From NCBI RefSeq assembly GCF_009800965.1, contig NZ_WUAF01000004.1, positions 1 through 64,000 of the forward strand: 64,000 bases of DNA, read 5' to 3'. The stretch is from Cognatazoarcus halotolerans (lineage in GTDB: Bacteria; Pseudomonadota; Gammaproteobacteria; Burkholderiales; Rhodocyclaceae). Of the stretch, positions 17,874 to 26,569 are shown in pieces (the first letter of the stretch is position 1; every line of letters starts with the position of its first letter). The translations under genes were made by a program, and so were the position numbers. The notes beneath the pieces were generated by a model that saw only the letters and a list, made by a program, of their open reading frames with translations, had not been told where the DNA came from and searched no databases.

Positions 17874-19067
17874 TTAGTTATTGCTGCTTTCCGGTCTTTC
17901 TGCCGGTTCATCGTCGGGGCGTGTTTGCGCAAACTGTCGTAGGGATTCGACAGGCATGCCACACCCGAGTCGTGATTCTATCAATTCAAACAAGGGCAAC
18001 AGCGTGTTTATCACATCGCGGCCGCGCCCCCAGACTTCGGCATCTGCACCGCTGCGCAGTTGCATCAGTGCATGATCGATGCTGACGGGCAAACGCGAAA
18101 AGCGTCCGATCGTCGTCGCGTCGACTTCCCCCTCATGCGCAATCACCCTGTCGCCGCCCGCGCTCGTGCCTGCCACTGCGCGTTGCACAGCCACGCCGAT
18201 CAGGCGGCTCAACGATTCGACCGAATCGGTCGCGGAGTTTGCAAGTCCGGCAGAGATGGTGATCCGGATGCGTTCGTCGCGGTAGGTCATGACCATCTTG
18301 TCGATGGTGCGGCGAAGACGCAGGGCGAAGGCACCGCAGCCATCGATATCGGTGCTCGGCGACAGGACTGCAAACTGCGCCGCAGCGAGCTGGGCAACCG
18401 TGTCCTCCTTGCGCACCTTCGTGCTCAGTATCTTGGAAAGCTTGCGGGTCACAAGACCGGCAATATGACCGCCATATCGCTCGACGAGTGCCTCGTAGTC
18501 GTCGATCTGGATAACCATCGCGGAGATCGCAGCCTGGCGCCTGCGCGCCAGTGACATTTCCTGGGTTCCATGCCAGTGCAGATAGGCCGGTGTGACCAGC
18601 CCCGAAACCGGATCGACCGGGCTCTGGGCAGCCAGCGCTTCGCGACTCTGCTCGAGCTCCCGTCGGGCGCTGGCGAGTGTAAGGAGGGACTGGAGCCGGG
18701 CAAGCAGTTCAACCGAGCCAATACCCTTGGTGATGAAATCGTTGGCACCCAGGGCCCTTGCCTTCTCGCGGGCGTCGCTTTCCTCGTCGCCCGAAATGAT
18801 CAACACCGGAAGTTCATGAACCCGCGCAACACGCGAAGCCCTGATCCGCTCGAGCAGTCCGAATCCATCGAGCTTGGGCATCCCGATATCGCTGATGACC
18901 AGTTCTATCGTCGGGTCAACCAGCAACGCCTGCCAACCCGCTTCACCATCTGCCTCTTCCCTGACATCGAAGCTGCCGCGGATCTGCTTGGCAATCGACG
19001 CCCGCACCATGCGGGAGTCGTCGACTATGAGAACCCTTGGTTGAGCCTGAGCGTCTTCTTCAGTCAT
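17874..19067 (-). CDS. Response regulator with a degenerate GGDEF domain
   Basis: The 397-residue protein has an N-terminal receiver domain (VLIVDD, phospho-Asp 60 in ISDIGMPKLDG, K114) and a GGDEF fold that starts at DPVSGLVTP (about 152). The catalytic GGDEF signature is replaced by AAAQF (228-232), so it cannot be a diguanylate cyclase. The last 100 residues are of no known domain. It may act as a phospho-dependent partner or GTP/c-di-GMP-insensitive scaffold. It lies 42 bases upstream of prpE and 9 bases downstream of the MDR oxidoreductase gene on the same strand. Confidence 0.88.
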   Translation of the reverse strand: MTEEDAQAQPRVLIVDDSRMVRASIAKQIRGSFDVREEADGEAGWQALLVDPTIELVISDIGMPKLDGFGLLERIRASRVARVHELPVLIISGDEESDAREKARALGANDFITKGIGSVELLARLQSLLTLASARRELEQSREALAAQSPVDPVSGLVTPAYLHWHGTQEMSLARRRQAAISAMVIQIDDYEALVERYGGHIAGLVTRKLSKILSTKVRKEDTVAQLAAAQFAVLSPSTDIDGCGAFALRLRRTIDKMVMTYRDERIRITISAGLANSATDSVESLSRLIGVAVQRAVAGTSAGGDRVIAHEGEVDATTIGRFSRLPVSIDHALMQLRSGADAEVWGRGRDVINTLLPLFELIESRLGCGMPVESLRQFAQTRPDDEPAERPESSNN

Positions 19068-19076
19068 GGGGAATGC

Positions 19077-20081
19077 TCAAGCCAGAACCCTCACCACGGT
19101 CCGGCCCCTGACCTGGCCCTTGATGAAGGCGTCGAATGCGGCCGGAAGCTCGTCGATGGAAATCGATCGCGTAACCTGGGCCAGACGACGGGGTTTGAGA
19201 TCGGTCGCGAGGCGGTCCCATACCTGCTGGCGAATCGGGAATCCGATATACCCCGAATCGATGCCGAGCAGGCTCACGCCACGCAGGATGAATGGAAAAA
19301 CGGTTGTCGAGATATTGAAGCTCGCAGCATTGCCAATGCTCGCCACGGTTCCCGCCTGCTTCATCGTGGCGAGAACCCAATGAAGAATCTGTCCGCCGAC
19401 GTTGTCGACCGCACCCGCCCACGTGGCGGTCTCGAGCGGTCGCACCTTATCGAAATCGATGCTCGAACGCAGCTTGATCGCCGACGCTCCGAGATCACGC
19501 AGATACGGCTCTTCGGAAGCCTTGCCGGTGAGCGCCACGACTTCGTAGCCCAGTCCCGACAGCATGTCGATGGCAAGTCCGCCAACACCACCGGTCGCTC
19601 CGGTCACAAGCACCGGTCCGTTCTGCGGAGAAAGCCCGTTGGCCTCCATGCGAACCACGCCGAGCGCTGCCGTAAAACCGGCCGTACCAAGCGCCATCGA
19701 TTCGAAGAGATCCAGCCCCGCCGGAAGCGGCACCACCCACTGCGCCGGAACACGCGCGTATTCTGCATAGCCGCCGTGGTGGGAGACTCCGATATCGAAA
19801 CTGGTCGCGATGACTTGGTCGCCCGCTGCAAAGCGGGTGTCACCGCTTTCGACGACCTCGCCGGAAAGATCGATTCCACCCACGCACGGAAACCTGCGAA
19901 TGACCTTGCCGGCGCCGGTCGCTGCCAGCGCGTCCTTGTAATTGATGCTGGAGTAATGCACCCGGATCAGCACCTCACCCTGATCGAGCTGCCCATACTC
20001 GAGCGTCGTGAGATCACCGCGTACGCTCCGGTCTTCGGCCTGATCGATCACAAAAGCCTTGAATGACGAACTCACTGACAT
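19077..20081 (-). CDS. YhdH/AcuI-type zinc-independent medium-chain dehydrogenase/reductase
   Basis: The protein has about 334 residues with a GroES-like N-terminal domain (INYKDALAATG, FPCVGGIDLSG) and a Rossmann domain with VTGATGGVGG near 162. The KDALAATGxGKV...PxVxGIDLxG pattern is that of the YhdH/AcuI family, NADPH-dependent acrylyl-CoA reductases or quinone reductases. In this family acrylyl-CoA is reduced to propionyl-CoA, which fits the neighbouring prpE. The ATG at 20081 has GGAG only 3 bases before it; a GTG at 20075 would have better spacing, so the exact start is uncertain by two codons. Confidence 0.88.
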   Translation of the reverse strand: MSVSSSFKAFVIDQAEDRSVRGDLTTLEYGQLDQGEVLIRVHYSSINYKDALAATGAGKVIRRFPCVGGIDLSGEVVESGDTRFAAGDQVIATSFDIGVSHHGGYAEYARVPAQWVVPLPAGLDLFESMALGTAGFTAALGVVRMEANGLSPQNGPVLVTGATGGVGGLAIDMLSGLGYEVVALTGKASEEPYLRDLGASAIKLRSSIDFDKVRPLETATWAGAVDNVGGQILHWVLATMKQAGTVASIGNAASFNISTTVFPFILRGVSLLGIDSGYIGFPIRQQVWDRLATDLKPRRLAQVTRSISIDELPAAFDAFIKGQVRGRTVVRVLA

Positions 20082-20138
20082 CAACTCCTTTGTCTGGACG
20101 ACGCTACCGGGTGCAGATGCTGCGGACTTGGCCGATCG

Positions 20139-20144
20139 ATTATA
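20139..20144 (-). promoter_or_regulatory. Candidate -10 element upstream of the MDR-receiver-prpE genes
   Basis: The minus strand reads TATAAT, a perfect -10, 58 bases upstream of the oxidoreductase start. The -35 region is poor (TTCGGC at 17 bases), so an activator may be needed, or the match may be chance. Confidence 0.4.
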
Positions 20145-20258
20145 ACCAAAAGCCTATGATGCCGAAGGGGCCAACCACCATGCGTGGCATGATCGGGCAG
20201 AATCCGCTCAAGTCCACTTGCGCCGGACCGTATACCCGATGGTGAGCAAAACCTCCAC

Positions 20259-21122
20259 ATGTCCCAGATGACGCAGCTAGAACACGCCCTCGACACGACC
20301 GAGGCCTACGTGGCGCATTTCGAGAGCCAATCGCTACCGGTACTCAAACGTACGGTACGCGAGCTCGACACCCTGCGCGAGGACGAGGAGTCTGTAAGTG
20401 GTCGGCGAATTGCGGCAGTCATTCTCGGTGACCCGCTTATGGCAATGCGGGTAATCAGCTTCCTTGAACGGAAGCGCGGCGCAACACAGAACCACGACAT
20501 CACGACCGTTGATCGCGCAGTGATGATGATGGGTATCACGCCTTTCTTTCGCGAGTTCTACAATCTTCCGATTGTCGAAGACCTGCTCGCCAAGCGCCCC
20601 AAAGCCCTCATCGGTCTGCTGCAGGTAATCGGAAGAGCGAGGCGAGCTGCGCACTTTGCCCGCGACTGGGCAATCCTCCGACATGATCTCGACGTGGACG
20701 AGATCACCCTTGCTGCGCTTCTGCGCGAAGCGACGGAGATCCTGTGCTGGTGCTTCGCACCGGTCCTCACTGAAAAAGTGTATGCGATGCAGAAGGCGGA
20801 CCCGACATTGCGCAGCGTCGTCGCCCAACGTGAGGTGTTCGGCTTTACCGCCCAGGAGATCCAGTCCGCACTTGTCAAGGCCTGGCGCCTGCCGGCGCTG
20901 CTGGTGTCGCTCATGAACGAGGCCGATGCCGAAAACCCCCGCGTTCAGACCGTCGCCCTGGCTGCTGCGTTGGCGCGGCATAGCGCTCACGGCTGGACCG
21001 ATCCCGCATTGCCGGATGATTTCGAGGCAATCGGCACGCTGGTCCACATGGGGCGGGAACCGCTCCTCAAGAGACTGGGGCTCACGCCCGAGGAAGCCGC
21101 GCCCTACCTCCCCCTGCCCTGA
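20259..21122 (+). CDS. HDOD-domain signalling protein
   Basis: The 287-residue, soluble, helical protein has the HDOD core: SLPVLKRTVREL at the start, DPLMAMRVISF, the mid-domain TVDRAVMMMGITPFF and a second helical half with LLREATEILCW. HDOD is a metal-free relative of the HD phosphohydrolase fold, here without an HD catalytic pair, and acts as a signalling scaffold rather than an enzyme. A second domain is not evident. LemA follows 72 bases downstream, but whether they share a transcript is unclear. Function unknown. Confidence 0.85.
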   Translation: MSQMTQLEHALDTTEAYVAHFESQSLPVLKRTVRELDTLREDEESVSGRRIAAVILGDPLMAMRVISFLERKRGATQNHDITTVDRAVMMMGITPFFREFYNLPIVEDLLAKRPKALIGLLQVIGRARRAAHFARDWAILRHDLDVDEITLAALLREATEILCWCFAPVLTEKVYAMQKADPTLRSVVAQREVFGFTAQEIQSALVKAWRLPALLVSLMNEADAENPRVQTVALAAALARHSAHGWTDPALPDDFEAIGTLVHMGREPLLKRLGLTPEEAAPYLPLP

Positions 21123-21194
21123 CTTGCACAGCCGGCCGAACGCCACGATCATTGGTCGCATGGATCAAGATCGAATCACCGGAGAAACGATTCA

Positions 21195-21770
21195 ATGAGC
21201 ATTCCGTCGGCCATCACGCTGGGCACCATCCTGATTGCTGCAATCTACGCGGTATTGATCTACAACGGACTGGTCCAGCTGAAGCACAATGTCGCAAAGG
21301 CCTGGTCCAATATCGACGTGCTGTTGAAGCAGCGTCATGACGAACTGCCCAAGCTCATCGAGGTCTGCCGGCAATACGCCCGCTTCGAACAGTCGACGCT
21401 TACGCGTGTCATCGATGCCCGTGCCCAGGTTGCCTCCGCGCGCGAGCGCCACGACCTTCCCGCACTCGGCGAGGCGGAAGATTCGCTGCGCGCGGGCCTC
21501 AGCCACCTGTTCGCCCTGGCCGAGGCTTACCCCGAGCTCCGTACCAACGAGCACTTCATGCAACTTCAGACGCGCATCGCCGCGCTCGAGAACGCGATCG
21601 CGGATCGCCGGGAGTGGTACAACGAGTCGGCCAATCTGCAGAACATAAGGATCGAACAGTTCCCCGATCTCATCGTTGCCAGGCTCTTCCGGTTCGGCTC
21701 TCAACCATTGCTCGAGTTCGCAATGAACGAGAAACGCGACGTGGACATCAAGGCCTTGTTTGGCGCCTGA
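21195..21770 (+). CDS. LemA family membrane protein
   Basis: The 191-residue protein has one N-terminal transmembrane helix (about 7-28) followed by the LemA helical bundle. Family marks are LVQLKHNVAKAWSNIDVLLKQRHDELPKLI (seen in part at 26-56), AYPELRTNEHFMQLQ near 110 and ARRxxYN-like DRREWYNESA near 135. LemA proteins are anchored in the inner membrane, with an unknown but often envelope- or stress-linked role. Three bases separate it from a GIDE-domain gene, a known pairing of the two families, so they are likely one unit. Confidence 0.93.
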   Translation: MSIPSAITLGTILIAAIYAVLIYNGLVQLKHNVAKAWSNIDVLLKQRHDELPKLIEVCRQYARFEQSTLTRVIDARAQVASARERHDLPALGEAEDSLRAGLSHLFALAEAYPELRTNEHFMQLQTRIAALENAIADRREWYNESANLQNIRIEQFPDLIVARLFRFGSQPLLEFAMNEKRDVDIKALFGA

Positions 21771-21773
21771 ACG

Positions 21774-22676
21774 ATGCTGGTGTCGCTGCGGCGTGATGCA
21801 ACGCGGCTGTTCCTGCCCGGCCTGCAATTGTCGGCCGTACTCACGGCGCTCGTCATCGATTCGCGGTGGGCTACCCGCGTGGCGCTGGCAGCCTTGCTGA
21901 CCAGCGGCCTCTTCGGTTGGATGCGATCGATCCGCCATGGAAGAATCATCCTCGATACACCAACCTCACGGATCGCCTCGGCAGCTCAGGGTTATTGCGA
22001 ACTGCGCGGCCAGGGGCTTCCACTATCGGGGGTCGCCTTGCCCTCCCCGGTGAATGGACTGCCGGTCTTGTGGTACCGCGTTCAGTACGAATGTCGTCGT
22101 GGCGACAAATGGGTGACGACGCATACCGAAGAAAGCGACACGTCAATACTCGTGGACGATGGCTCCGGACAGTGCGCGCTCGATCCGGAAGGCGCGGAGA
22201 TGCTGATAACCCGAAAGGATATCTACCCCCGCGGGAGCGACGACAGGGTCATTCAGTGGGCTTTGATCAGGCATGACCCGATCTACGCGATCGGCGAATT
22301 CGCGACCCTTGGCAGCATTGCACCGACGGCAGACAGCGCCGGTCAGGTCCGCGACCTGCTTGCGGAATGGAAACGCGACCGCAACCACCTGCTCGAACGC
22401 TTCGATCTCGATGGCGACGGGCAGATCGATCTGCGCGAATGGGAACTTGCACGCGCTCAGGCGCGTCGCGAGGTGACGCGGGCGCAGCGCATGGCAATAA
22501 GCTCGGCCGAAACGCACATCATGCGCAGACCGGCGGACGGCCGTTTATACCTGATATCCGATCTCGATCCGAACCGGCTTGCGATGCGCTACCGGTACTG
22601 GTCATGGTTTCATCTCGTCGTATTTCTGGGATCCGTTGCGACCGTAGCATGGCTTGCGAACACGAACGCACTGTAA
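21774..22676 (+). CDS. GIDE-domain membrane protein with an EF-hand
   Basis: The 300-residue protein has hydrophobic helices near 12-50 and 275-296 and a central domain like bacterial GIDE (E3 ubiquitin ligase-related, the fold of MULAN/MAPL without the RING part). PVLWYRVQYECRRGDKWVT at 97-115 is typical. A canonical calcium-binding EF-hand loop, DLDGDGQIDLRE, lies at 211-222 (bases 22404-22439) with Asp 1, 3, 5 and Glu 12. Bacteria have no ubiquitin pathway, so the E3 name is by fold only. It follows lemA by 3 bases. The EF-hand suggests calcium sensing, not shown directly. Confidence 0.82.
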   Translation: MLVSLRRDATRLFLPGLQLSAVLTALVIDSRWATRVALAALLTSGLFGWMRSIRHGRIILDTPTSRIASAAQGYCELRGQGLPLSGVALPSPVNGLPVLWYRVQYECRRGDKWVTTHTEESDTSILVDDGSGQCALDPEGAEMLITRKDIYPRGSDDRVIQWALIRHDPIYAIGEFATLGSIAPTADSAGQVRDLLAEWKRDRNHLLERFDLDGDGQIDLREWELARAQARREVTRAQRMAISSAETHIMRRPADGRLYLISDLDPNRLAMRYRYWSWFHLVVFLGSVATVAWLANTNAL

Positions 22677-22682
22677 GCAAAC

Positions 22683-24581
22683 TCAGCCGCCTGCCTTGGT
22701 TTCCAGAACCTCCCAGCGCTCAAGTGCTGCCTCGAGTTCCTGGTCGATTGCGTGCAGACGCTCGTTGAGCACCGGCACCTCCTGTGGCATCTGCTGATAG
22801 ATGACCGGGTCCGCCAGACGGGTCTGAATTGTCTGCTGCTCCGCCTCGAGAGCCGAAATCCTGTCCGGCAGGGTTTCGAGTTCGCGCTTCTCGTTGAACG
22901 AAAGCTTACCCCCCCGTGCGGGCGCGGGGCGACGCGTCTCGCTCGCCTTTCGCTCGGCTGCCGCCACAGCCTGGGCGGCAGCCCGCTCGGTACGAACGCG
23001 CTGCCAGTCGGAATAACCACCGACGTATTCACCCCAACTACCGTCTCCGTCCGCTGCGATTACCTGGGTCACGACATTGTCGAGAAATGCGCGATCGTGG
23101 CTCACCAGGAACAGGGTGCCATCGTAGGAGGAGAGCAGTTCTTCCAGAAGGTCCAGCGTCTCGATGTCGAGGTCATTGGTCGGTTCGTCGAGGACCAGGA
23201 TATTGGCCGGTCTGGCAAACAGGCGCGCCAGCAGCAGACGATTGCGCTCTCCGCCGGACAGCGTCTTGACCGGCGATCGAGCCCTGGCCGGCGAAAACAG
23301 GAACTCCCCGAGATAGCCGATCACATGCTTGCGTTCGCCGGCAATTTCAACGAAATCCGAACCGGGGCTGATGACCTCGGTCAATGGCAGCTCGGGGTCG
23401 AGCTGCGTCCGTAGTTGGTCAAAGTAGGCCACGTTCTGGCGGGTACCTCGTCGGACACTGCCCTCATCAGGCTCCAGATCGCCAAGAATGAGTTTCAGCA
23501 GCGTCGTCTTGCCTGCGCCATTGGGGCCGATGATGCCGATCCTGTCCCCCCTCAGCACTCGGGTGCTGAAATTCCTGACCACCCATCGATCCCCGAAGCG
23601 CTTGCCGACCCCTTCAAGCTCGGCCACCATCTTGCCACTCTTTTCTCCGCGATCGACCTCGAGGCTCACGTTCCCAAGCCGGTCGCGTCGCGCCGCGCGT
23701 TCGACCCTCAGTGCCTCGAGCCTCCGCACCCGGCCCTCATTGCGCGTTCGGCGAGCTTCTATGCCCTTGCGAATCCAGACCTCCTCCTGCGCAAGCATCT
23801 TGTCGAAACGCTCACTGGCACGCGCTTCGGCTTCAAGCGACTCGGCCTTCTTGCGCTGATAGTCCGCATAGCTGCCGGGAAAACTGCTGAGCAGGCCGCG
23901 ATCGAGCTCCACGATGCGGGTCGCGACATGATCCAGAAACACCCGGTCGTGGGTGATCACGACCACCGCACCCGGAAAATCACGAATGAGCGACTCAAGC
24001 CACTCGATACCATCAAGATCGAGATGGTTGGTCGGCTCGTCGAGCAGAAGTACGTCCGGTTCACTCACCAGCGCACGCGCCAGCGCCAAGCGCTTGAGCC
24101 CTCCGCCTGACAAGGCGCTTGCCTTGGCTGTGGCATCCAGTCCCAGGCGGCTGAGCATCTGCTCGACCCGTTGGTTCAGCCGCCAGCCGTCCGCTGCCTC
24201 GAGTTCGTGCTGGAGGCGCTCCAGTCGCGCCAGGGATTCAGTCGAGGCTGACGCGGCCACCGCGATCAGCGCGTCATGATAGGCAGTAAGCAGGCGTGCC
24301 GCCTCACCAAGGCCATCCGCAACCGTTTCGAACACATCGCGCTCGAGTGTGAAGTCCGGTTCCTGAGGGACATAAGCCAACCGGCACCCCGGCTGCCGCC
24401 AAAGCAGCCCGTCATCGAGGACGACCTGCCCCGCCAGTACCTTGAGCAGACTGGACTTGCCGCTGCCGTTGCGCCCGATCAGCGCAAGCCGCTCACCGGG
24501 GTCAAGCTGGAAGTCGGCACGATCGAGCAGGGCAACATGGCCAAAGGCCAGGGAGGCCTTGTCTAGCGAAGCAAGTGGCAT
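22683..24581 (-). CDS. uup: ABC-F family ATPase (Uup-type)
   Basis: The 632-residue soluble protein has two ABC ATPase domains: Walker A GRNGSGKSS (about 37-45) and GPNGAGKTT (about 350), signatures LSGGGLKRL and LSGGERNRL, Walker B LLLDEPTNHLDLD and LVLDEPTNDLDIE. The charged linker between them is of ABC-F type, and the C-terminal 80 residues are a coiled coil, as in Uup. ABC-F proteins act on the ribosome or, for Uup, also in DNA transactions; they do not transport. It converges on the GIDE-domain gene with 6 bases between. It is the only ABC ATPase in the window and is not a partner for the permeases at 12.6-15.1 kb. Confidence 0.93.
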   Translation of the reverse strand: MPLASLDKASLAFGHVALLDRADFQLDPGERLALIGRNGSGKSSLLKVLAGQVVLDDGLLWRQPGCRLAYVPQEPDFTLERDVFETVADGLGEAARLLTAYHDALIAVAASASTESLARLERLQHELEAADGWRLNQRVEQMLSRLGLDATAKASALSGGGLKRLALARALVSEPDVLLLDEPTNHLDLDGIEWLESLIRDFPGAVVVITHDRVFLDHVATRIVELDRGLLSSFPGSYADYQRKKAESLEAEARASERFDKMLAQEEVWIRKGIEARRTRNEGRVRRLEALRVERAARRDRLGNVSLEVDRGEKSGKMVAELEGVGKRFGDRWVVRNFSTRVLRGDRIGIIGPNGAGKTTLLKLILGDLEPDEGSVRRGTRQNVAYFDQLRTQLDPELPLTEVISPGSDFVEIAGERKHVIGYLGEFLFSPARARSPVKTLSGGERNRLLLARLFARPANILVLDEPTNDLDIETLDLLEELLSSYDGTLFLVSHDRAFLDNVVTQVIAADGDGSWGEYVGGYSDWQRVRTERAAAQAVAAAERKASETRRPAPARGGKLSFNEKRELETLPDRISALEAEQQTIQTRLADPVIYQQMPQEVPVLNERLHAIDQELEAALERWEVLETKAGG

Positions 24582-24645
24582 TGGGAGCGAAAGAAGCCTT
24601 GAAACCCGCCATTCTACCCGTGAGCATCCAGCGACAGATTCCGAT

Positions 24646-24675
24646 TTGGTTGTTGGCGGGCCAACCCGCTACAAT
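24646..24675 (+). promoter_or_regulatory. Sigma-70 promoter of tRNA-Arg
   Basis: TTGGTT (24646-24651), an 18-base spacer and TACAAT (24670-24675) lie just ahead of the tRNA. The predicted start near 24682 leaves a short 5' leader. Confidence 0.65.
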
Positions 24676-24687
24676 ACGCGCCGCCTG

Positions 24688-24762
24688 CTCTCCGTAGTTC
24701 AATGGATAGAACGAGCGCCTCCTAAGCGCTAGATACAGGTTCGATTCCTGTCGGGGGGACCA
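24688..24762 (+). tRNA. tRNA-Arg (anticodon CCU)
   Basis: A 75-base cloverleaf. The acceptor CTCTCCG pairs with CGGGGGG (two G-U pairs). The D arm is GTTC/GAAC, the anticodon stem AGCGC/GCGCT holds loop CTCCTAA (anticodon CCT), and the T arm is ACAGG-TTCGATT-CCTGT. A-CCA is encoded at the 3' end. It reads AGG codons. Confidence 0.94.
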
Positions 24763-24787
24763 GGCGCCCTACTCCATACCTCGGTGC

Positions 24788-25576
24788 TCAGCGCCGGAGC
24801 AGGTCATGGATGTAACGCGACGGGATTGCATACGAAATCCCGCTGGGCTGACTCAGCGCCGATTCTTTCGTGGCCTTTACCAGCACCATGTTGATGACGC
24901 CGATCACGGCCCCGCTATCGGGATCGTAGAGGGGGCTACCACTATTGCCGGGGTAAGCCGTTGCATCGAGTTGATACACCCGGAATGGATCCTTGAGTGA
25001 ACGGATGTTGCGCGGGTTGAGTTCCCGGGCGTTGCGCCCGGGCATGACGATCGGAGTCACCGCCGAAACGATGCCGCGATGCGTCACCGGAATCAACCCA
25101 AGGACAGACCCGATCGGAAAACCGGTGAAGGCCACCCGCTCGCCCTCTTCCACAAGGGCGTCTTCAGCCAGTCCAAGCGGTTTCAACGGCGGCCCCGCAA
25201 ATTTGAGGAGCGCCAGATCATGTTCGGGCGAGGTTGCGACAACCTGCGCCTTTCGCCCTGATGCACCGGGAGCGTCGTCCCCCGGAATGGCAATCGCCAC
25301 GCTTTCATACGCATCAAGATCGACCGAGTTCGGCAGCACGTGAGCATTCGTGACCACCAGCGAACCATCGCCAACGGCGAAGCCGGTACCACGAAATGTG
25401 AACTGGGGATTTGCCGTCGGCTTGAAGGTGCCTACCGCCACGATCGACGGCCTCACCAGCTTGATGGTATCGACCAGCTCTGCCGCACTGCTGATATGAA
25501 CGCAGAACATCGCCGAGAGAAAGAACAGCACCTTGGCGAAACCGCGCTCGACCGTCCGGACGGGAAGCACGATCAC
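24788..25576 (-). CDS. Trypsin-like (S1C) serine protease, secreted, no PDZ domain
   Basis: The 262-residue protein has an N-terminal hydrophobic segment (about 13-31, likely a signal peptide or anchor). The chymotrypsin-like catalytic triad is visible as H79 (TNAHV), D120 (HDLALLK) and S212 (GNSGSPL). Unlike DegP or DegS it has no PDZ domain. The start is a GTG at 25576, overlapping the lytic transglycosylase stop by 4 bases, so translation is coupled. It is the last gene of the exopolysaccharide locus run and should act in the periplasm; substrate unknown. Confidence 0.87.
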   Translation of the reverse strand: MIVLPVRTVERGFAKVLFFLSAMFCVHISSAAELVDTIKLVRPSIVAVGTFKPTANPQFTFRGTGFAVGDGSLVVTNAHVLPNSVDLDAYESVAIAIPGDDAPGASGRKAQVVATSPEHDLALLKFAGPPLKPLGLAEDALVEEGERVAFTGFPIGSVLGLIPVTHRGIVSAVTPIVMPGRNARELNPRNIRSLKDPFRVYQLDATAYPGNSGSPLYDPDSGAVIGVINMVLVKATKESALSQPSGISYAIPSRYIHDLLRR

Positions 25577-26511
25577 TGGACAGCGACCCGGACCGAACTC
25601 AGCATTGGCGAGGGTTCGACCACCCGCCTCTCAAAAGGATGACGATCTGCCTTGAAGAGCGTCAGAATCCTATCCACGTAATTACGGGTCTCACGATACG
25701 GTGGCACACCACGATAGCGATCCACCGCGCCCTCGCCCGCATTGTAGCCGGCCGCCACGAGGGCAACGTTACCCTGGAAATACGCCAGCAACCAGCGCAG
25801 ATAGGCGAGCCCGCCCTTGATGTTCTGGGCGGGGTCAAAGGCATTGCGCACGTTGAAGCGTTCGGCGGTTTCCGGAATCAACTGCATCACTCCAAGTGCG
25901 CTTTTCGGCGATGCGGCAGCGGGATCGAAATTCGACTCGGTGCTCGCAATCGCCAGCGCCAACGCCGGATCGATGTTGTACTGCGGCGCGAGCGAAACGA
26001 CCAATTTACCGATATCGCGCTTTGCCGGGGGTAGCGAAGCCAGGTAGGCCGTGTAATTCCACTTGCGGTCAACATCGGCGGTCCGCTCCGACTCAGGGGG
26101 ATTCATGCACTCGGGCACGACGCCCTTGTACTCCCCCGTGAACCGCATCATCTTCGCAGCATGGTCGTGTCCGCGGAACGCAGCCATGGCAAACAAGGTA
26201 CCGGCCAGTGAATCACTGCGTTCTACACCGCGCCCGTTCGCATACATCCAGCCAAGCGAATACATTGCCTCGGCGTCGCCCAGTCGGGCCGCTTCACAAT
26301 ACATCTGGGCCGCCTTTGCGGCATTCTGTGCCACCCCCTCGCCGTGCTCCAACGCCAAGGCCTGCGCGACCAGGAATTTCGCATGCTCGGCCCCGGCCGA
26401 CGATCCGTCGGCCGGGAGTTCCGTCCCGCCGGCCCTCGACATCCCGCTTCCAAGCAGCAGAAACAGGCTGGCGCAGACGGCGGAAAGCGGACGCGAAAAT
26501 CCGGGCCGCAT
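25573..26511 (-). CDS. Lytic transglycosylase (SLT domain) with Sel1-like repeats
   Basis: The protein has 312 residues from ATG 26511, chosen because it has GGAGG 9 bases upstream and opens with a signal peptide (about 1-27); a longer frame to 26649 would overlap the upstream gene. Sel1/TPR-like repeats occupy about 42-120 (AAKAAQMYCEAARLGDAEAM, YSLGWMYANGRGV). The C-terminal SLT domain (about 165-290) has catalytic Glu 192 in ASTESNFDP, GVMQLIPETA and AGYNAGEGAVDRY. It cleaves peptidoglycan to 1,6-anhydro products. It is 58 bases downstream of the nucleotide-sugar dehydrogenase and may open the wall for a secretion apparatus. Confidence 0.9.
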   Translation of the reverse strand: MRPGFSRPLSAVCASLFLLLGSGMSRAGGTELPADGSSAGAEHAKFLVAQALALEHGEGVAQNAAKAAQMYCEAARLGDAEAMYSLGWMYANGRGVERSDSLAGTLFAMAAFRGHDHAAKMMRFTGEYKGVVPECMNPPESERTADVDRKWNYTAYLASLPPAKRDIGKLVVSLAPQYNIDPALALAIASTESNFDPAAASPKSALGVMQLIPETAERFNVRNAFDPAQNIKGGLAYLRWLLAYFQGNVALVAAGYNAGEGAVDRYRGVPPYRETRNYVDRILTLFKADRHPFERRVVEPSPMLSSVRVAVQ

Positions 26512-26569
26512 CAGCACGAGCCTCCAGCCTCGACGGTGTCTGGGATGCTTAAATCCACCTCGGTTCTCC

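Noticed and set aside
18570-20066. 498-codon plus-strand frame across the receiver and MDR reductase genes
   Set aside because: It spans two recognised genes on the opposite strand and has shadow-type composition.
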